Source of the DNA: Cellulomonas humilata
GTDB lineage: Bacteria; Actinomycetota; Actinomycetes; Actinomycetales; Cellulomonadaceae
Length of the DNA stretch: 64,000 nucleotides
Direction: 5' to 3'
Assembly (NCBI RefSeq): GCF_013359775.1
Contig: NZ_JABMCI010000052.1
Span: 1 to 64,000 of the forward strand
The notes below the pieces were generated by a model that was not told where the DNA came from, made no database searches, and was given only the letters and a program-made list of their open reading frames with translations. Positions 1 through 7,817 of the stretch are shown one piece after another (position 1 is the stretch's first letter; every line of letters starts with the position of its first letter). The position numbers were made by a program, and so were the translations under genes.

Positions 1-546
1 ACCGACACACGAAATGGTCCCGATAAGGACCGTTCAGATTCGGCTGAATTTTGGCACCGCCCCAACCACGGAGGTGGAAGAAAACGGCACCTATCTCAAC
101 CAAGACCCACCACCCTCGAACACCCCCACCCAAACGGGCACGAGCATCATCAGAAAGCGAGCCATATGGCATCGACTATTTGGCACACTGTTGAGTTCTC
201 AAGGAACAGACGCGCATCCATCTCGGTTTCTCAACCTGTCCGGAGGCAACTGCTCTAACTTAGCGGAGCGGCCCTGCCCCGTCAAATCCCCTGGTCAGAG
301 GAGATTCACTGGGGCGAGAACCGAGGTTCCGCGTCCGGACACTCGTGATGACCGACGATCTGGCCGCCGGTCGAAGAGTCCGAGGATGTCGCTCCGGGGG
401 ACCAGCCACTGCGGTTCGATCCGCGGTGTCCGTTCCTCCCTGCCGGGCGACGTCGAGAAGATTACGCAGGCGGAGCGCCAGAGAGCAAATCCGCGGCCGG
501 TGACGCGGGTCACTCGGCTGCTGAGCCTGCGACCTGCGCAAACGCG
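1..546. other. Intergenic, AT-richer region with no convincing gene
   Basis: No reading frame here looks like a protein: the longest frames change composition halfway and show no domain. The first 260 bases are visibly less GC-rich than the rest of the window. Around 180-207 there is a stretch beginning TTGGCACACTGTTGAG that resembles, from memory, a spacer motif near rRNA and tRNA genes in many actinobacteria. It may be the end of an RNA transcription unit lying upstream of the window. This is inference only. Confidence 0.4.
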
Positions 547-1488
547 CTAGTACAGCGCGCTGGTCATGGCCCGGCGGGCGGCGATCACCCGGGGGTCCTC
601 GCCGCCGATGACCTCGAACAGGTCGACCAGGCGCACGCGCACGCGCTCGCGCTCCGGGCCGGCGGTGGTCCGCAGGACGTCGACGAGCCGCGCGAACGCG
701 TCCTCGACCTTCCCGCCCAGGATGTCGAGGTCCGCCACGGCCAGCTGGGCGTCGATGTCCGACGGGTCGTCTGCCGCCGCGGCACGCGCTGCCTGGAGGT
801 CGGCGTCGCGCGTCCGGTCGAGCAGTCCCACCTGGGCCAGGCCAGCACGCGCGAGGGAGTCGCGCGGGTTCTCCTTGAGCGCCTGCTCGTACGCGGCGGT
901 GGCCGCGGCGAGGTCGTCGCGCTCGATCGCGTCGTAGGCCGCCTGGTGCAGGGGCGGGAGCTCGGGTTCCGGCTCCGGCTCGTCCTGGGCGGGGCCGCCC
1001 GTGCTCGGCGTCGCGCGGCCGGTGATCCCGTTGGCCTCGGCGGCGGCGAGCACCTGGTCGAGGACGGCGCGGACCTGGTCGCGCGGGTAGGCCCCCTGGA
1101 AGAGGGGAAGCGGCTGACCGGCGAGCACCGCGACGACGGTGGGCACGCTCTGCGCCTGGAAGGCCTGGGCGACCTGCGGGTTGGCCTCGGCGTCGATGCG
1201 CGCCAGCTGCCAGCGCCCGCCGTCCTCGTCGGCGAGGGAGGCGAGGTCCGCGGCGACCGTGGCGCTGGCCTCGCTCCGGGGCGACCAGAGGACGACGACC
1301 ACCGGGTACCGGGTCGAGCTCTGCACCAGGTCCGGGAACGACTCCTGGTCGACGTCCACCACGTAGGTGCCCGCCGCCGGCAGACCGCCCGGGCTCCCGG
1401 GCGGGGGTGTGGCCGGGCGGTTGAGGGTGGACAGGTCCACCGCTCCGCGCACGTCGAGGGGAGGGCGGGGTCCGGTCGGCTGGGACAT
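547..1488 (-). CDS. Thioredoxin-fold/TPR protein, CnoX (YbbN) type
   Basis: 313 aa. An N-terminal proline-rich stretch (about 1-40) leads into a thioredoxin fold (about 41-150), followed by an acidic linker and TPR-like helices (about 185-313). This is the layout of CnoX/YbbN, a co-chaperone that holds unfolding proteins. The active-site CxxC is absent: residues 67-72 read LWSPRS, so no disulfide chemistry is expected and a holdase or scaffold role is more likely. The ATG start gives a protein that begins MSQPTG. It is the last gene of a minus-strand set with the lipoprotein and proline-rich membrane protein upstream, 35 bases after the lipoprotein stop. Family assignment is fairly sure; the client is unknown. 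Confidence 0.85.
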   Translation of the reverse strand: MSQPTGPRPPLDVRGAVDLSTLNRPATPPPGSPGGLPAAGTYVVDVDQESFPDLVQSSTRYPVVVVLWSPRSEASATVAADLASLADEDGGRWQLARIDAEANPQVAQAFQAQSVPTVVAVLAGQPLPLFQGAYPRDQVRAVLDQVLAAAEANGITGRATPSTGGPAQDEPEPEPELPPLHQAAYDAIERDDLAAATAAYEQALKENPRDSLARAGLAQVGLLDRTRDADLQAARAAAADDPSDIDAQLAVADLDILGGKVEDAFARLVDVLRTTAGPERERVRVRLVDLFEVIGGEDPRVIAARRAMTSALY

Positions 1489-1523
1489 GCGGCGGTCTTC
1501 CTTCGGCTGCGTGCGGATCGGGT

Positions 1524-2534
1524 CTACTCGGCCGTCGCCGACGTCACGGCGTGCTCGGCGGCGAGCAGCTGCACGGGTACGCCGCTGTCTGCCGGGGGCA
1601 CGTACATCACGAGCACGTCGGTGAACGTCCGGACGAAGTTGCTGGCGGCGCTCGTCTTGCCGGTGAGCGCTGCGTAGAAGGGGTCGGAGATGGGGATCGT
1701 CCCACCGGCCACGGTGAGCGTGACGGTGGAGACGGTGGTGAGCTGGCCGACGACGATCGCTCCGCCGTCCACCGTCTGGATGCTGACCACCGGCGTCGTC
1801 GGGTCGGGGGTGTAGGTCTCGACCGCGGAGCCGGCGGCAGATACACCGGCCGCCGTGGCCGCGCGGGCCGCCTCGATGCTCGAGCGGAAGGTGTCGGGCT
1901 GGAAGCTCGCGGCGAACGCCGAGGCGTCCCCGTTGGCCAGGACGTCGGCGTACTGCTGGAACGCCTCCGCCGGGGTCATCACGAGACCGGTGGCGTCCGA
2001 GGCCAGCACCGGGCTCCCGGTCTCCGGTGCCGCGGTGGCCGGCATCTGGATGCCCGCGCCCATGCGGCCCCAGCCCCAGAGCTTGTACTGCTCGCGGGGG
2101 GCCGCCTGCTGCATCACGAGGATCCGCGGGGCCTGGAGGTCGTCCGGCTGCTTGGTGACCACCAGCTGCGTCCGCGGCCAGACGTCGGTCTGCGGCACGA
2201 TCAGTGCCTGCTCGTCCGTGGGCAGCGGCGTCGGCGGCTTGGCACCGGCGGTCGCTGCCGCGCGGACGTACTCGGCGGTCCGCACCGCCAGGGCGGGACC
2301 CGTGACGCGCGGCGCGAGCTGCGCGGGGTCCAGGGCCGTGTCCGACGCGGTGAGCACGGCGCCGAGGTCGGTCAGCACGTCCTGGGACTGGAGCACCGTG
2401 GTCACTGCGGGCGCGACGGCCGGTACCGGCTCGGGCTGGGCCTGCGGGAGCGGGGTGCTGCACGCGGCGAGTCCCAGCAGGAGGACGCCGCCGACGGCGG
2501 AGACGAGGCGGCGCGACCGCGCGGTGCGAGTCAT
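1524..2534 (-). CDS. Putative lipoprotein of unknown function
   Basis: 336 aa. The N-terminus carries RSRR, a hydrophobic core and the lipobox LAAC (about residues 22-25), so the mature protein should be lipid-anchored at Cys25 on the outer face of the membrane. The mature part is Ala/Thr/Pro-rich and contains a stretch (about 200-330) that reads like a compact alpha/beta fold ending in VLVMYVPP. No known domain is recognised. The ATG overlaps the stop of the upstream membrane-protein gene (ATGA, 2531-2534), which suggests coupled translation and a joint envelope function. Function is not assigned. Confidence 0.85.
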   Translation of the reverse strand: MTRTARSRRLVSAVGGVLLLGLAACSTPLPQAQPEPVPAVAPAVTTVLQSQDVLTDLGAVLTASDTALDPAQLAPRVTGPALAVRTAEYVRAAATAGAKPPTPLPTDEQALIVPQTDVWPRTQLVVTKQPDDLQAPRILVMQQAAPREQYKLWGWGRMGAGIQMPATAAPETGSPVLASDATGLVMTPAEAFQQYADVLANGDASAFAASFQPDTFRSSIEAARAATAAGVSAAGSAVETYTPDPTTPVVSIQTVDGGAIVVGQLTTVSTVTLTVAGGTIPISDPFYAALTGKTSAASNFVRTFTDVLVMYVPPADSGVPVQLLAAEHAVTSATAE

Positions 2535-4201
2535 CGGTCCTCCTCCTTCGTGTCGGTGGCGGGCTGGGCGCCCTCCGGGGTGGCCTCTGTGGGGGGCAGT
2601 CCCCACGCCCGGCGCCAGGCGTCGGCCCGCGAGCCCGCGGTGGCGGACTCGTCGGCACCGGGCGCCGGTGGTGTGGTGGTCCGCATCCACGTGGGCCGAC
2701 CGGTGTGCACGGGCTCGGCGTCGGGCCCGGCCGGTGAACCGGGACGCAGACGGGCACCCGGCGGTGGCGGCACGGCTGACCACCCGGCGGGGTTGCTCGG
2801 ACCGGACCCTGCGGTCGACGCGGGAGGCGCCGCAGCCGGCGGCGGCAGGGGGGACGTCGACGGCTGCGCCCAGGACGGGCGGCCGTGCGGGGCGGCCGCG
2901 CGCTCGCCGGGCGGACCGTTCGGGCTGGGCGGGGTCGCCGGCGACGAGGTGGTCGGCGCAGGCGGACCTGCCGGGCGGGAAGTCGCCGGAGCGGGCGGAC
3001 CTGCCGGGCGGGAAGTCATCGGTGCCGACGGACCCTCCGGGCGGGACGTCGTCGGTGCCGGGGGTCCGGCCGTCCGGGCGGGCGTCGGCGCGGGCGCACC
3101 GGTCGGTCGGGACGTCGTCGGCGCCGGCTGTCCGCCGGACCGGAACGTCTCGGCCGTGCGAGGAGGTGGTGTGGGCGTCCAGCCCGCCACGGGGACCGCG
3201 CGCTCGGGCTCGGGGGCGGACGGCGCGACCGGGATCGGGCCGGTCGGCGTGCGGAGCGCCCGACGGCTCGAGCCGACCGGTGCCGAAGGCGCCGTCGACG
3301 GAGCCGAGGCCGGCCCGCTGGCCGACTCCGACACCGGTGCGGGCACGGCGGGGACGGACCCCGTGCGCGGTCGGGCCGCCCGGGCCTGCGTGGCTTCGCG
3401 CAGCTGCCGACGGGTGAGCACGGGGATCGCGTCGATGTCGGCCGAGCCGATCACCACGGCGGGCGTCGCGCCCGTGTGCACGGCGTGCCACTCCGGCTCG
3501 TCGTGTCCGGCGCGGTGCCGGCGCACGTCCCGCAGCAGCAGCCAGCCCGCGAGCAGCACGAGCAGCGTGCCGACGGCCACGCACGGCCACAGCCACGGGG
3601 TGGTGACCACCCGGGGCCACGCGAGGGACAGCGTCGGCGCGGACTCGCCGGTGCTGACCGCGAGCAGGCTCCAGCGGCCCTCCTGCGCGGGCCAGACGAG
3701 CTCCGCGGACCCGGTCCCGGTCTCCTGCGCGACCCACAGGTCGGAGCCCGTCGGGTCGGCGACCGTGACCGGAGCCGCCGCCTCGCCCTCGGTGGGCGCG
3801 GGGGTCGGCACGGCGGCGTCCGCGGGCGGGGCCGCGGCGGCGTCGGTCGGGGTGGGCGTGGGGGTGGGTTCGGGCGCGGCGACGTCGTCGACGGCCAGCG
3901 TGTGCCAGCCGGACAGGCCAGTCACCTGGGCGTGCGCGTCGGTCCCCACCCAGCCGGCCACGTCCGTGTCACGGCCGACCGCGAGCACGACCGCCCCGCC
4001 GTCCGGGACGCTGACCCGGACGGTCACGGGGTCGCCGCCGAGCTCCAGCACACCGGGGTCCGTGACGAGGGTGTGCGAGCCACCCGACGTGGTGGCCACG
4101 AGGACGTCGTCGGCCCGCCACACCGTCGCGGACGCGATGCCGAGACCGATGATGATCAGTCCGGCGACGCCGACGGCGGCGATGATCAGACGCTTGAGCA
4201 C
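2531..4201 (-). CDS. Membrane protein with proline-rich, repeat-containing cytoplasmic tail
   Basis: 556 aa. A transmembrane segment at about 4-27 is followed by an extracytoplasmic domain (about 28-205) with a PTPTPTPT linker. A second transmembrane segment at about 208-227 is followed by RDVRRHR, which places the rest inside the cell. The C-terminal part (about 240-556) is disordered and Pro/Ala/Ser-rich, with about six copies of an 11-residue unit related to GPPAPTTSRPA. No enzyme motif is seen. It heads the minus-strand set with the lipoprotein and the CnoX-type protein, and is divergent from the Scy-like gene. A scaffold or envelope-tethering role is a guess. Confidence 0.8.
   Translation of the reverse strand: MLKRLIIAAVGVAGLIIIGLGIASATVWRADDVLVATTSGGSHTLVTDPGVLELGGDPVTVRVSVPDGGAVVLAVGRDTDVAGWVGTDAHAQVTGLSGWHTLAVDDVAAPEPTPTPTPTDAAAAPPADAAVPTPAPTEGEAAAPVTVADPTGSDLWVAQETGTGSAELVWPAQEGRWSLLAVSTGESAPTLSLAWPRVVTTPWLWPCVAVGTLLVLLAGWLLLRDVRRHRAGHDEPEWHAVHTGATPAVVIGSADIDAIPVLTRRQLREATQARAARPRTGSVPAVPAPVSESASGPASAPSTAPSAPVGSSRRALRTPTGPIPVAPSAPEPERAVPVAGWTPTPPPRTAETFRSGGQPAPTTSRPTGAPAPTPARTAGPPAPTTSRPEGPSAPMTSRPAGPPAPATSRPAGPPAPTTSSPATPPSPNGPPGERAAAPHGRPSWAQPSTSPLPPPAAAPPASTAGSGPSNPAGWSAVPPPPGARLRPGSPAGPDAEPVHTGRPTWMRTTTPPAPGADESATAGSRADAWRRAWGLPPTEATPEGAQPATDTKEEDR
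2945..3140 (-). repeat. 33-base tandem coding repeat, about six degenerate copies
   Basis: The DNA encodes successive 11-residue units of the GPPAPTTSRPA type. Two neighbouring copies share the run CCTGCCGGGCGGGAAGTC, so part of the array is recent duplication and could vary in copy number between strains. Boundaries are approximate because the outer copies are degenerate. Confidence 0.6.
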
Positions 4202-4420
4202 GCAGGATCCTCCAGGGAAGAGAAACCCCAGGATAGGCAGAGCGGCACGTCACGGCCGAACCGGGACCGAGTGGACGGATCGTCCCCGGTATGCGTACCA
4301 GGCCTGGTCCCGACCGCGGGACCGTGAACGCGCGTATCCTGACCGACGGGCTCCGGATGTCGACGAGCGCCTCGACCGAGGCTGCTCCGCGCGGAGCCAC
4401 CGTGCCCAGGAGGACTGCTC
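4202..4420. promoter_or_regulatory. Divergent promoter region
   Basis: The space separates the minus-strand membrane-protein gene from the plus-strand coiled-coil gene. A possible -10 box TATCCT lies at 4335-4340 for the plus gene, without a good -35. A strong Shine-Dalgarno AGGAGG at 4408-4413 lies 7 bases before the GTG start at 4421. No operator was recognised. Confidence 0.35.
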
Positions 4421-6721
4421 GTGCCCGACGCCCGGACCCCCTTCCCCGTCGTGAACTTCCGCGGCTACGAACGCGAAGCCGTCGACGCCCGCATCACCGG
4501 GCTGGAGAAGGCCCTCGCCGACGCCCGCGCCCAGGTGGAGTCCCTGGACGGCCGCGCCATGCAGGTGGCGGGTGAGCTGTCCGAGGCGCACCGTCAGCTC
4601 CGCGAGGCGGAACGCCCCACGTACTCCGGGCTGGGCTCGCGCATCGAGCAGCTGCTGCGGTCCGCGGAGGAGCAGTCCTCGGACGTCGTCACGCAGGCCA
4701 ACGCCCAGGCCGCCGACGCCCTGGCCCGCGCCAAGCTGTCGTCCGGCCAGCTGCGGGCACGCGCCGAGAACGAGGTCGCCGAGGTCGTCGCCACCGCCCG
4801 CCGTGAGGCCGACGAGGTCAAGACGACGGCCGCCGCGGAGGCCGAGAGCACGCTGCTGGCCGCGCAGCGCCGCGCCGAGGAGCTCGTCGGCTCCGCCGAG
4901 CGCGAGGCCGCCCGGATCCAGAGCGCGATCACGACGGAGGAGAGCGAGCGGCGCAGCTCCCTGGAGCGCGAGCTGGGCACGCTGCGCGCCAGCGTCGAGC
5001 ACGAGGCCACGCAGCTGCGCATCGCCACCGAGCGCACCGCGAGCGAGCTCCGCGCCCGCTCCGAGGCCGAGACCACCGCACAGCGCGAGGAGGCCGACCG
5101 CTACGCGCAGGACCTGCGCCAGAGCGCCGACGCCGACACCACCGAGCTGCGCCAGCGGGTCGAGGGCGAGCTCGCCGCGGCACGGGTCGAGGTCGACCGG
5201 TACGTGGCCCAGCAGCGCAGCGACGTCGCCGCCGAGGTGGGCGCCGCACGCCAGCAGGCCGCCGACGAGGTGACCTCCCTGCGCGTGCAGACCCAGGAGT
5301 ACGCGGACGGCCTGCGCGCCGCCGCCGAGCGCGACGCCGCCGCGCTCCAGCAGCGCGTCGCGGCCGAGGTGGCCGCGCTGCGGGTCGAGGCCGAGCAGTA
5401 CGCGGCCTTCGTCCGCGCACAGGCCGAACGGGAGACCGGCGAGCTGCGCTCGAAGACGGCCGACGAGCTCGGTGCCCAGCGGGCCGACGCCGAGCAGACC
5501 GTCGTCGCCCTGCGCGGCGACGCCGAGCGGTACGCCACCGACCTGCGCACGCAGGCCGAGCGCGAGACCGGCGAGCTGCGCGAGCGGGCGACGCACGAGA
5601 CCGCCCACCTGCGCGACGTCACGACACGCGAGGCCGCCGAGCTCCAGGAGGTCACGGCGCGCGAGACGGGCGAGCTGCGGTCAGCCGCGGACCGCGAGAC
5701 CGCGGAGCTGCGCGAGCGCACGCGGCTCGAGGTCGAGCGGGCTCTGACCGAGGCGCGTCGCGCGGCCGCGGAGCTGACGACGTCCGCCAAGACGCACGCC
5801 GACGAGCTCGTCCGGTCCGCCGAGCAGCAGCTGGCGGACGCGGAGCTGTCCATCGCGTCGCGTCGTGAGGCTGCCGAGCGCGAGGACGCGGAGCGCCACG
5901 AGACCGCGCGCGCCGAGACCGAGCACCTGGTCCGCGACGCCGAGGCGCACGCCGCCGAGGCCGAGCAGCGGGTGGCGAAGGCGCTGGCGCAGGCCGACAA
6001 GGTGCGCACCGACGCCGAGCAGCACGCCAAGGAGCTCATCTCCAACGCGCGCAAGAACGCTGACCGGGTGGTCGCGGAGGCCCGCGAGCACGCCGAGAAG
6101 CAGATCTCCGACGCGATGATCGAGTCGGAGCGCGAGCGGACGTCGGCCACGCGGCAGGTCGAGGACCTCAACCGCCAGCGCGAGTCGATCACGTCCTACC
6201 TCGACGAGCTGCGCAACCTGCTCGGGCACAACCCCGACCGCGCCACGCTCGACCGGGCGACGCGCGCCGAGGCGGCGTTCGCGAAGGAGCAGAAGGCAGC
6301 GCCCGCGGCGAAGCAGTCGAACACGGCCGCGGACGACGCCCCGCCCGCGAAGCGGTCGAGCACGGGTGCCGACGACACCCCGCCCGCGAAGGCGTCGGCC
6401 ACGGCATCCGACGACGCCCCCGCGGCGAGTGCGTCGCAGGCCGGCCCCGACGACGCCCCCGCGGCGCCGGCCGGAAAGCCGGCGCGCCCGGCGTCCCGCC
6501 CCACCAAGGCGCGCCCCGCACCCGTGTCCGCGGCCATCCCGGTCGTGCCGGAGGCCCCGGCGGAGACGTCGGACGACGCCCCGGCGGACGCAGCGACCGA
6601 CGAGCCGGCCCCCGCCGAGGACTCGGCGCAGCAGGCGCCCGAGGTCAAGGACGCTCCCCCGGCTGCCGATGCCCACGACGAGCAGCCCGCCAAGGACGAC
6701 GCAGCCGCGTCCGCCCACTGA
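4421..6721 (+). CDS. Scy/DivIVA-like coiled-coil polarity protein
   Basis: 766 aa, GTG start with AGGAGG 7 bases upstream. The first 30 residues (FPVVNFRGYEREAVDARI) match the membrane-binding N-terminus of DivIVA/Wag31-type proteins. Residues about 30-615 are an uninterrupted coiled coil, mostly in 11-residue (hendecad) steps such as AERETGELRER, ATHETAHLRDV, TTREAAELQEV. This periodicity is known from the Scy/FilP class of actinobacterial cytoskeletal proteins. The tail (about 620-766) is disordered, Ala/Pro/Asp-rich, with repeated DDAP units. The likely role is scaffolding of polar growth or envelope assembly. The class is reasonably sure; the exact orthologue is not. Confidence 0.8.
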   Translation: MPDARTPFPVVNFRGYEREAVDARITGLEKALADARAQVESLDGRAMQVAGELSEAHRQLREAERPTYSGLGSRIEQLLRSAEEQSSDVVTQANAQAADALARAKLSSGQLRARAENEVAEVVATARREADEVKTTAAAEAESTLLAAQRRAEELVGSAEREAARIQSAITTEESERRSSLERELGTLRASVEHEATQLRIATERTASELRARSEAETTAQREEADRYAQDLRQSADADTTELRQRVEGELAAARVEVDRYVAQQRSDVAAEVGAARQQAADEVTSLRVQTQEYADGLRAAAERDAAALQQRVAAEVAALRVEAEQYAAFVRAQAERETGELRSKTADELGAQRADAEQTVVALRGDAERYATDLRTQAERETGELRERATHETAHLRDVTTREAAELQEVTARETGELRSAADRETAELRERTRLEVERALTEARRAAAELTTSAKTHADELVRSAEQQLADAELSIASRREAAEREDAERHETARAETEHLVRDAEAHAAEAEQRVAKALAQADKVRTDAEQHAKELISNARKNADRVVAEAREHAEKQISDAMIESERERTSATRQVEDLNRQRESITSYLDELRNLLGHNPDRATLDRATRAEAAFAKEQKAAPAAKQSNTAADDAPPAKRSSTGADDTPPAKASATASDDAPAASASQAGPDDAPAAPAGKPARPASRPTKARPAPVSAAIPVVPEAPAETSDDAPADAATDEPAPAEDSAQQAPEVKDAPPAADAHDEQPAKDDAAASAH

Positions 6722-6746
6722 CGGGACGTCCCGCGGGGGGGTCGAC

Positions 6747-7175
6747 GTGACCGACGAGAAGGCTGACGCGGCCGCGACCTGGCGCGAGGAGCGTCGCGCT
6801 GCCGCGGCCGCGCACGGCGAGCTGCTGGCCGACCGCCAGCGTGCCGAGTCGGCCCGGGCGCAGGAGCAGATCGACGCGTTCCTGCGGCGGGCCCTGGCGT
6901 CCGGTCCGGCACCGGTGGCGCTCTCGGCGCGCAGCTACGACGGTCGGGCGCGGTACCGGACCCCTCTGACGGGCTGGTACCTGCGCCGCGACGAGACCGT
7001 GGCCGTGGACACCGACGGGAAGTTCTACGTGCTGACCACCCCGTCGAGCCTGACGGCGCGGTTCCGGGGCGTCACCCCCGAGCCGTCCGCCCCGCCGCTC
7101 GTCATCGGGGCCGGCGGCAAGGACGGCGAGTCCCTGGACATGTCGGAGGCGCTCGCGCGGGTGCTGGGCCGCTGA
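6747..7175 (+). CDS. Conserved hypothetical protein
   Basis: 142 aa from a GTG start 25 bases after the stop of the coiled-coil gene, with a G-run (about 6734-6741) as a poor ribosome site. Residues 1-50 are a charged Ala/Arg/Glu helix. Residues about 55-142 form a compact domain with the motifs RYRTPLTGWYLRR and DGKFYVLTTP. No family is recognised. The position directly behind the Scy-like gene suggests co-transcription and perhaps a partner role, which is inference. Confidence 0.6.
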   Translation: MTDEKADAAATWREERRAAAAAHGELLADRQRAESARAQEQIDAFLRRALASGPAPVALSARSYDGRARYRTPLTGWYLRRDETVAVDTDGKFYVLTTPSSLTARFRGVTPEPSAPPLVIGAGGKDGESLDMSEALARVLGR

Positions 7176-7295
7176 CCGTCGGTAGACCTCGTGTCCGCGC
7201 CGCACGCCGTCGAGCCGGCCCGACGCGCGCGCCCTGGCCACCCGTGCAAGGCTCCGACAGGCAGCGGAGCCGCGGCGGACAGGGGCGTTCGTAGG

Positions 7296-7817
7296 ATGAC
7301 CGAGATCGTGCACGTCGTCGTCATGGGAGTCGCCGGGTCGGGCAAGACCACCACCGCCCGCATCCTGGCCGAGCGGCTGGGGCTCCCCTACGCGGAGGCG
7401 GACGAGTTCCACCCGCCGGAGAACATCGCCAAGATGTCCGCCGGCCACCCCCTGACCGACGAGGACCGGTGGCCGTGGCTGCGCGCGATCCGGGACTGGC
7501 TGACCGCCCGGACGCACGCCGGCGAGAGTGCCGTCGTCACGTGCTCCGCGCTGAAGGTCGCGTACCGGGACCTGCTGCGCGAGGCCGAGGGTCGGGTGCG
7601 GTTCGTCCACCTCGTGGCGGCCGCCCCGTTGCTCGAGGACCGCATGGAGCACCGCGCCGGGCACTTCATGCCGCCGTCCCTGCTGGCCTCCCAGCTGGAC
7701 ACCCTGGAACCGCTGACGGACGCCGAGGACGGCGTGACGGTCTCCGTCGAGGCATCGCCCGACGTCGTGGCCGACCAGGCGATCGCCGCCCTGCATCTCA
7801 CCGAGGAGTCCCGATGA
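7296..7817 (+). CDS. gntK: Gluconokinase
   Basis: 173 aa. Phosphorylates D-gluconate with ATP to 6-phosphogluconate, feeding the pentose phosphate pathway in the cytoplasm. The Walker A motif GVAGSGKTT sits at about 11-19, and ADEFHPPENIAKM and GHFMPPSLLASQL are typical of the bacterial GntK family. The ATG at 7296 is chosen over an in-frame start 105 bases earlier because family members begin a few residues before the P-loop. The stop overlaps the start of the permease gene (ATGA), so kinase and transporter are translationally coupled. Confidence 0.95.
   Translation: MTEIVHVVVMGVAGSGKTTTARILAERLGLPYAEADEFHPPENIAKMSAGHPLTDEDRWPWLRAIRDWLTARTHAGESAVVTCSALKVAYRDLLREAEGRVRFVHLVAAAPLLEDRMEHRAGHFMPPSLLASQLDTLEPLTDAEDGVTVSVEASPDVVADQAIAALHLTEESR

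Noticed and set aside
14..550. 178-aa frame at the start of the window
   Set aside because: Composition changes midway, there is no ribosome site or domain, and part of it overlaps a presumed non-coding element.
547..2757. Very long minus-strand frame ending at the CnoX stop
   Set aside because: Only the last 313 codons have protein-like composition; the rest is the shadow of the lipoprotein and membrane-protein genes.
1551..4454. 967-codon plus-strand frame
   Set aside because: It is antisense to three well-supported minus-strand genes, rich in Arg/Gly/Ala with no domain, as expected of high-GC shadows.
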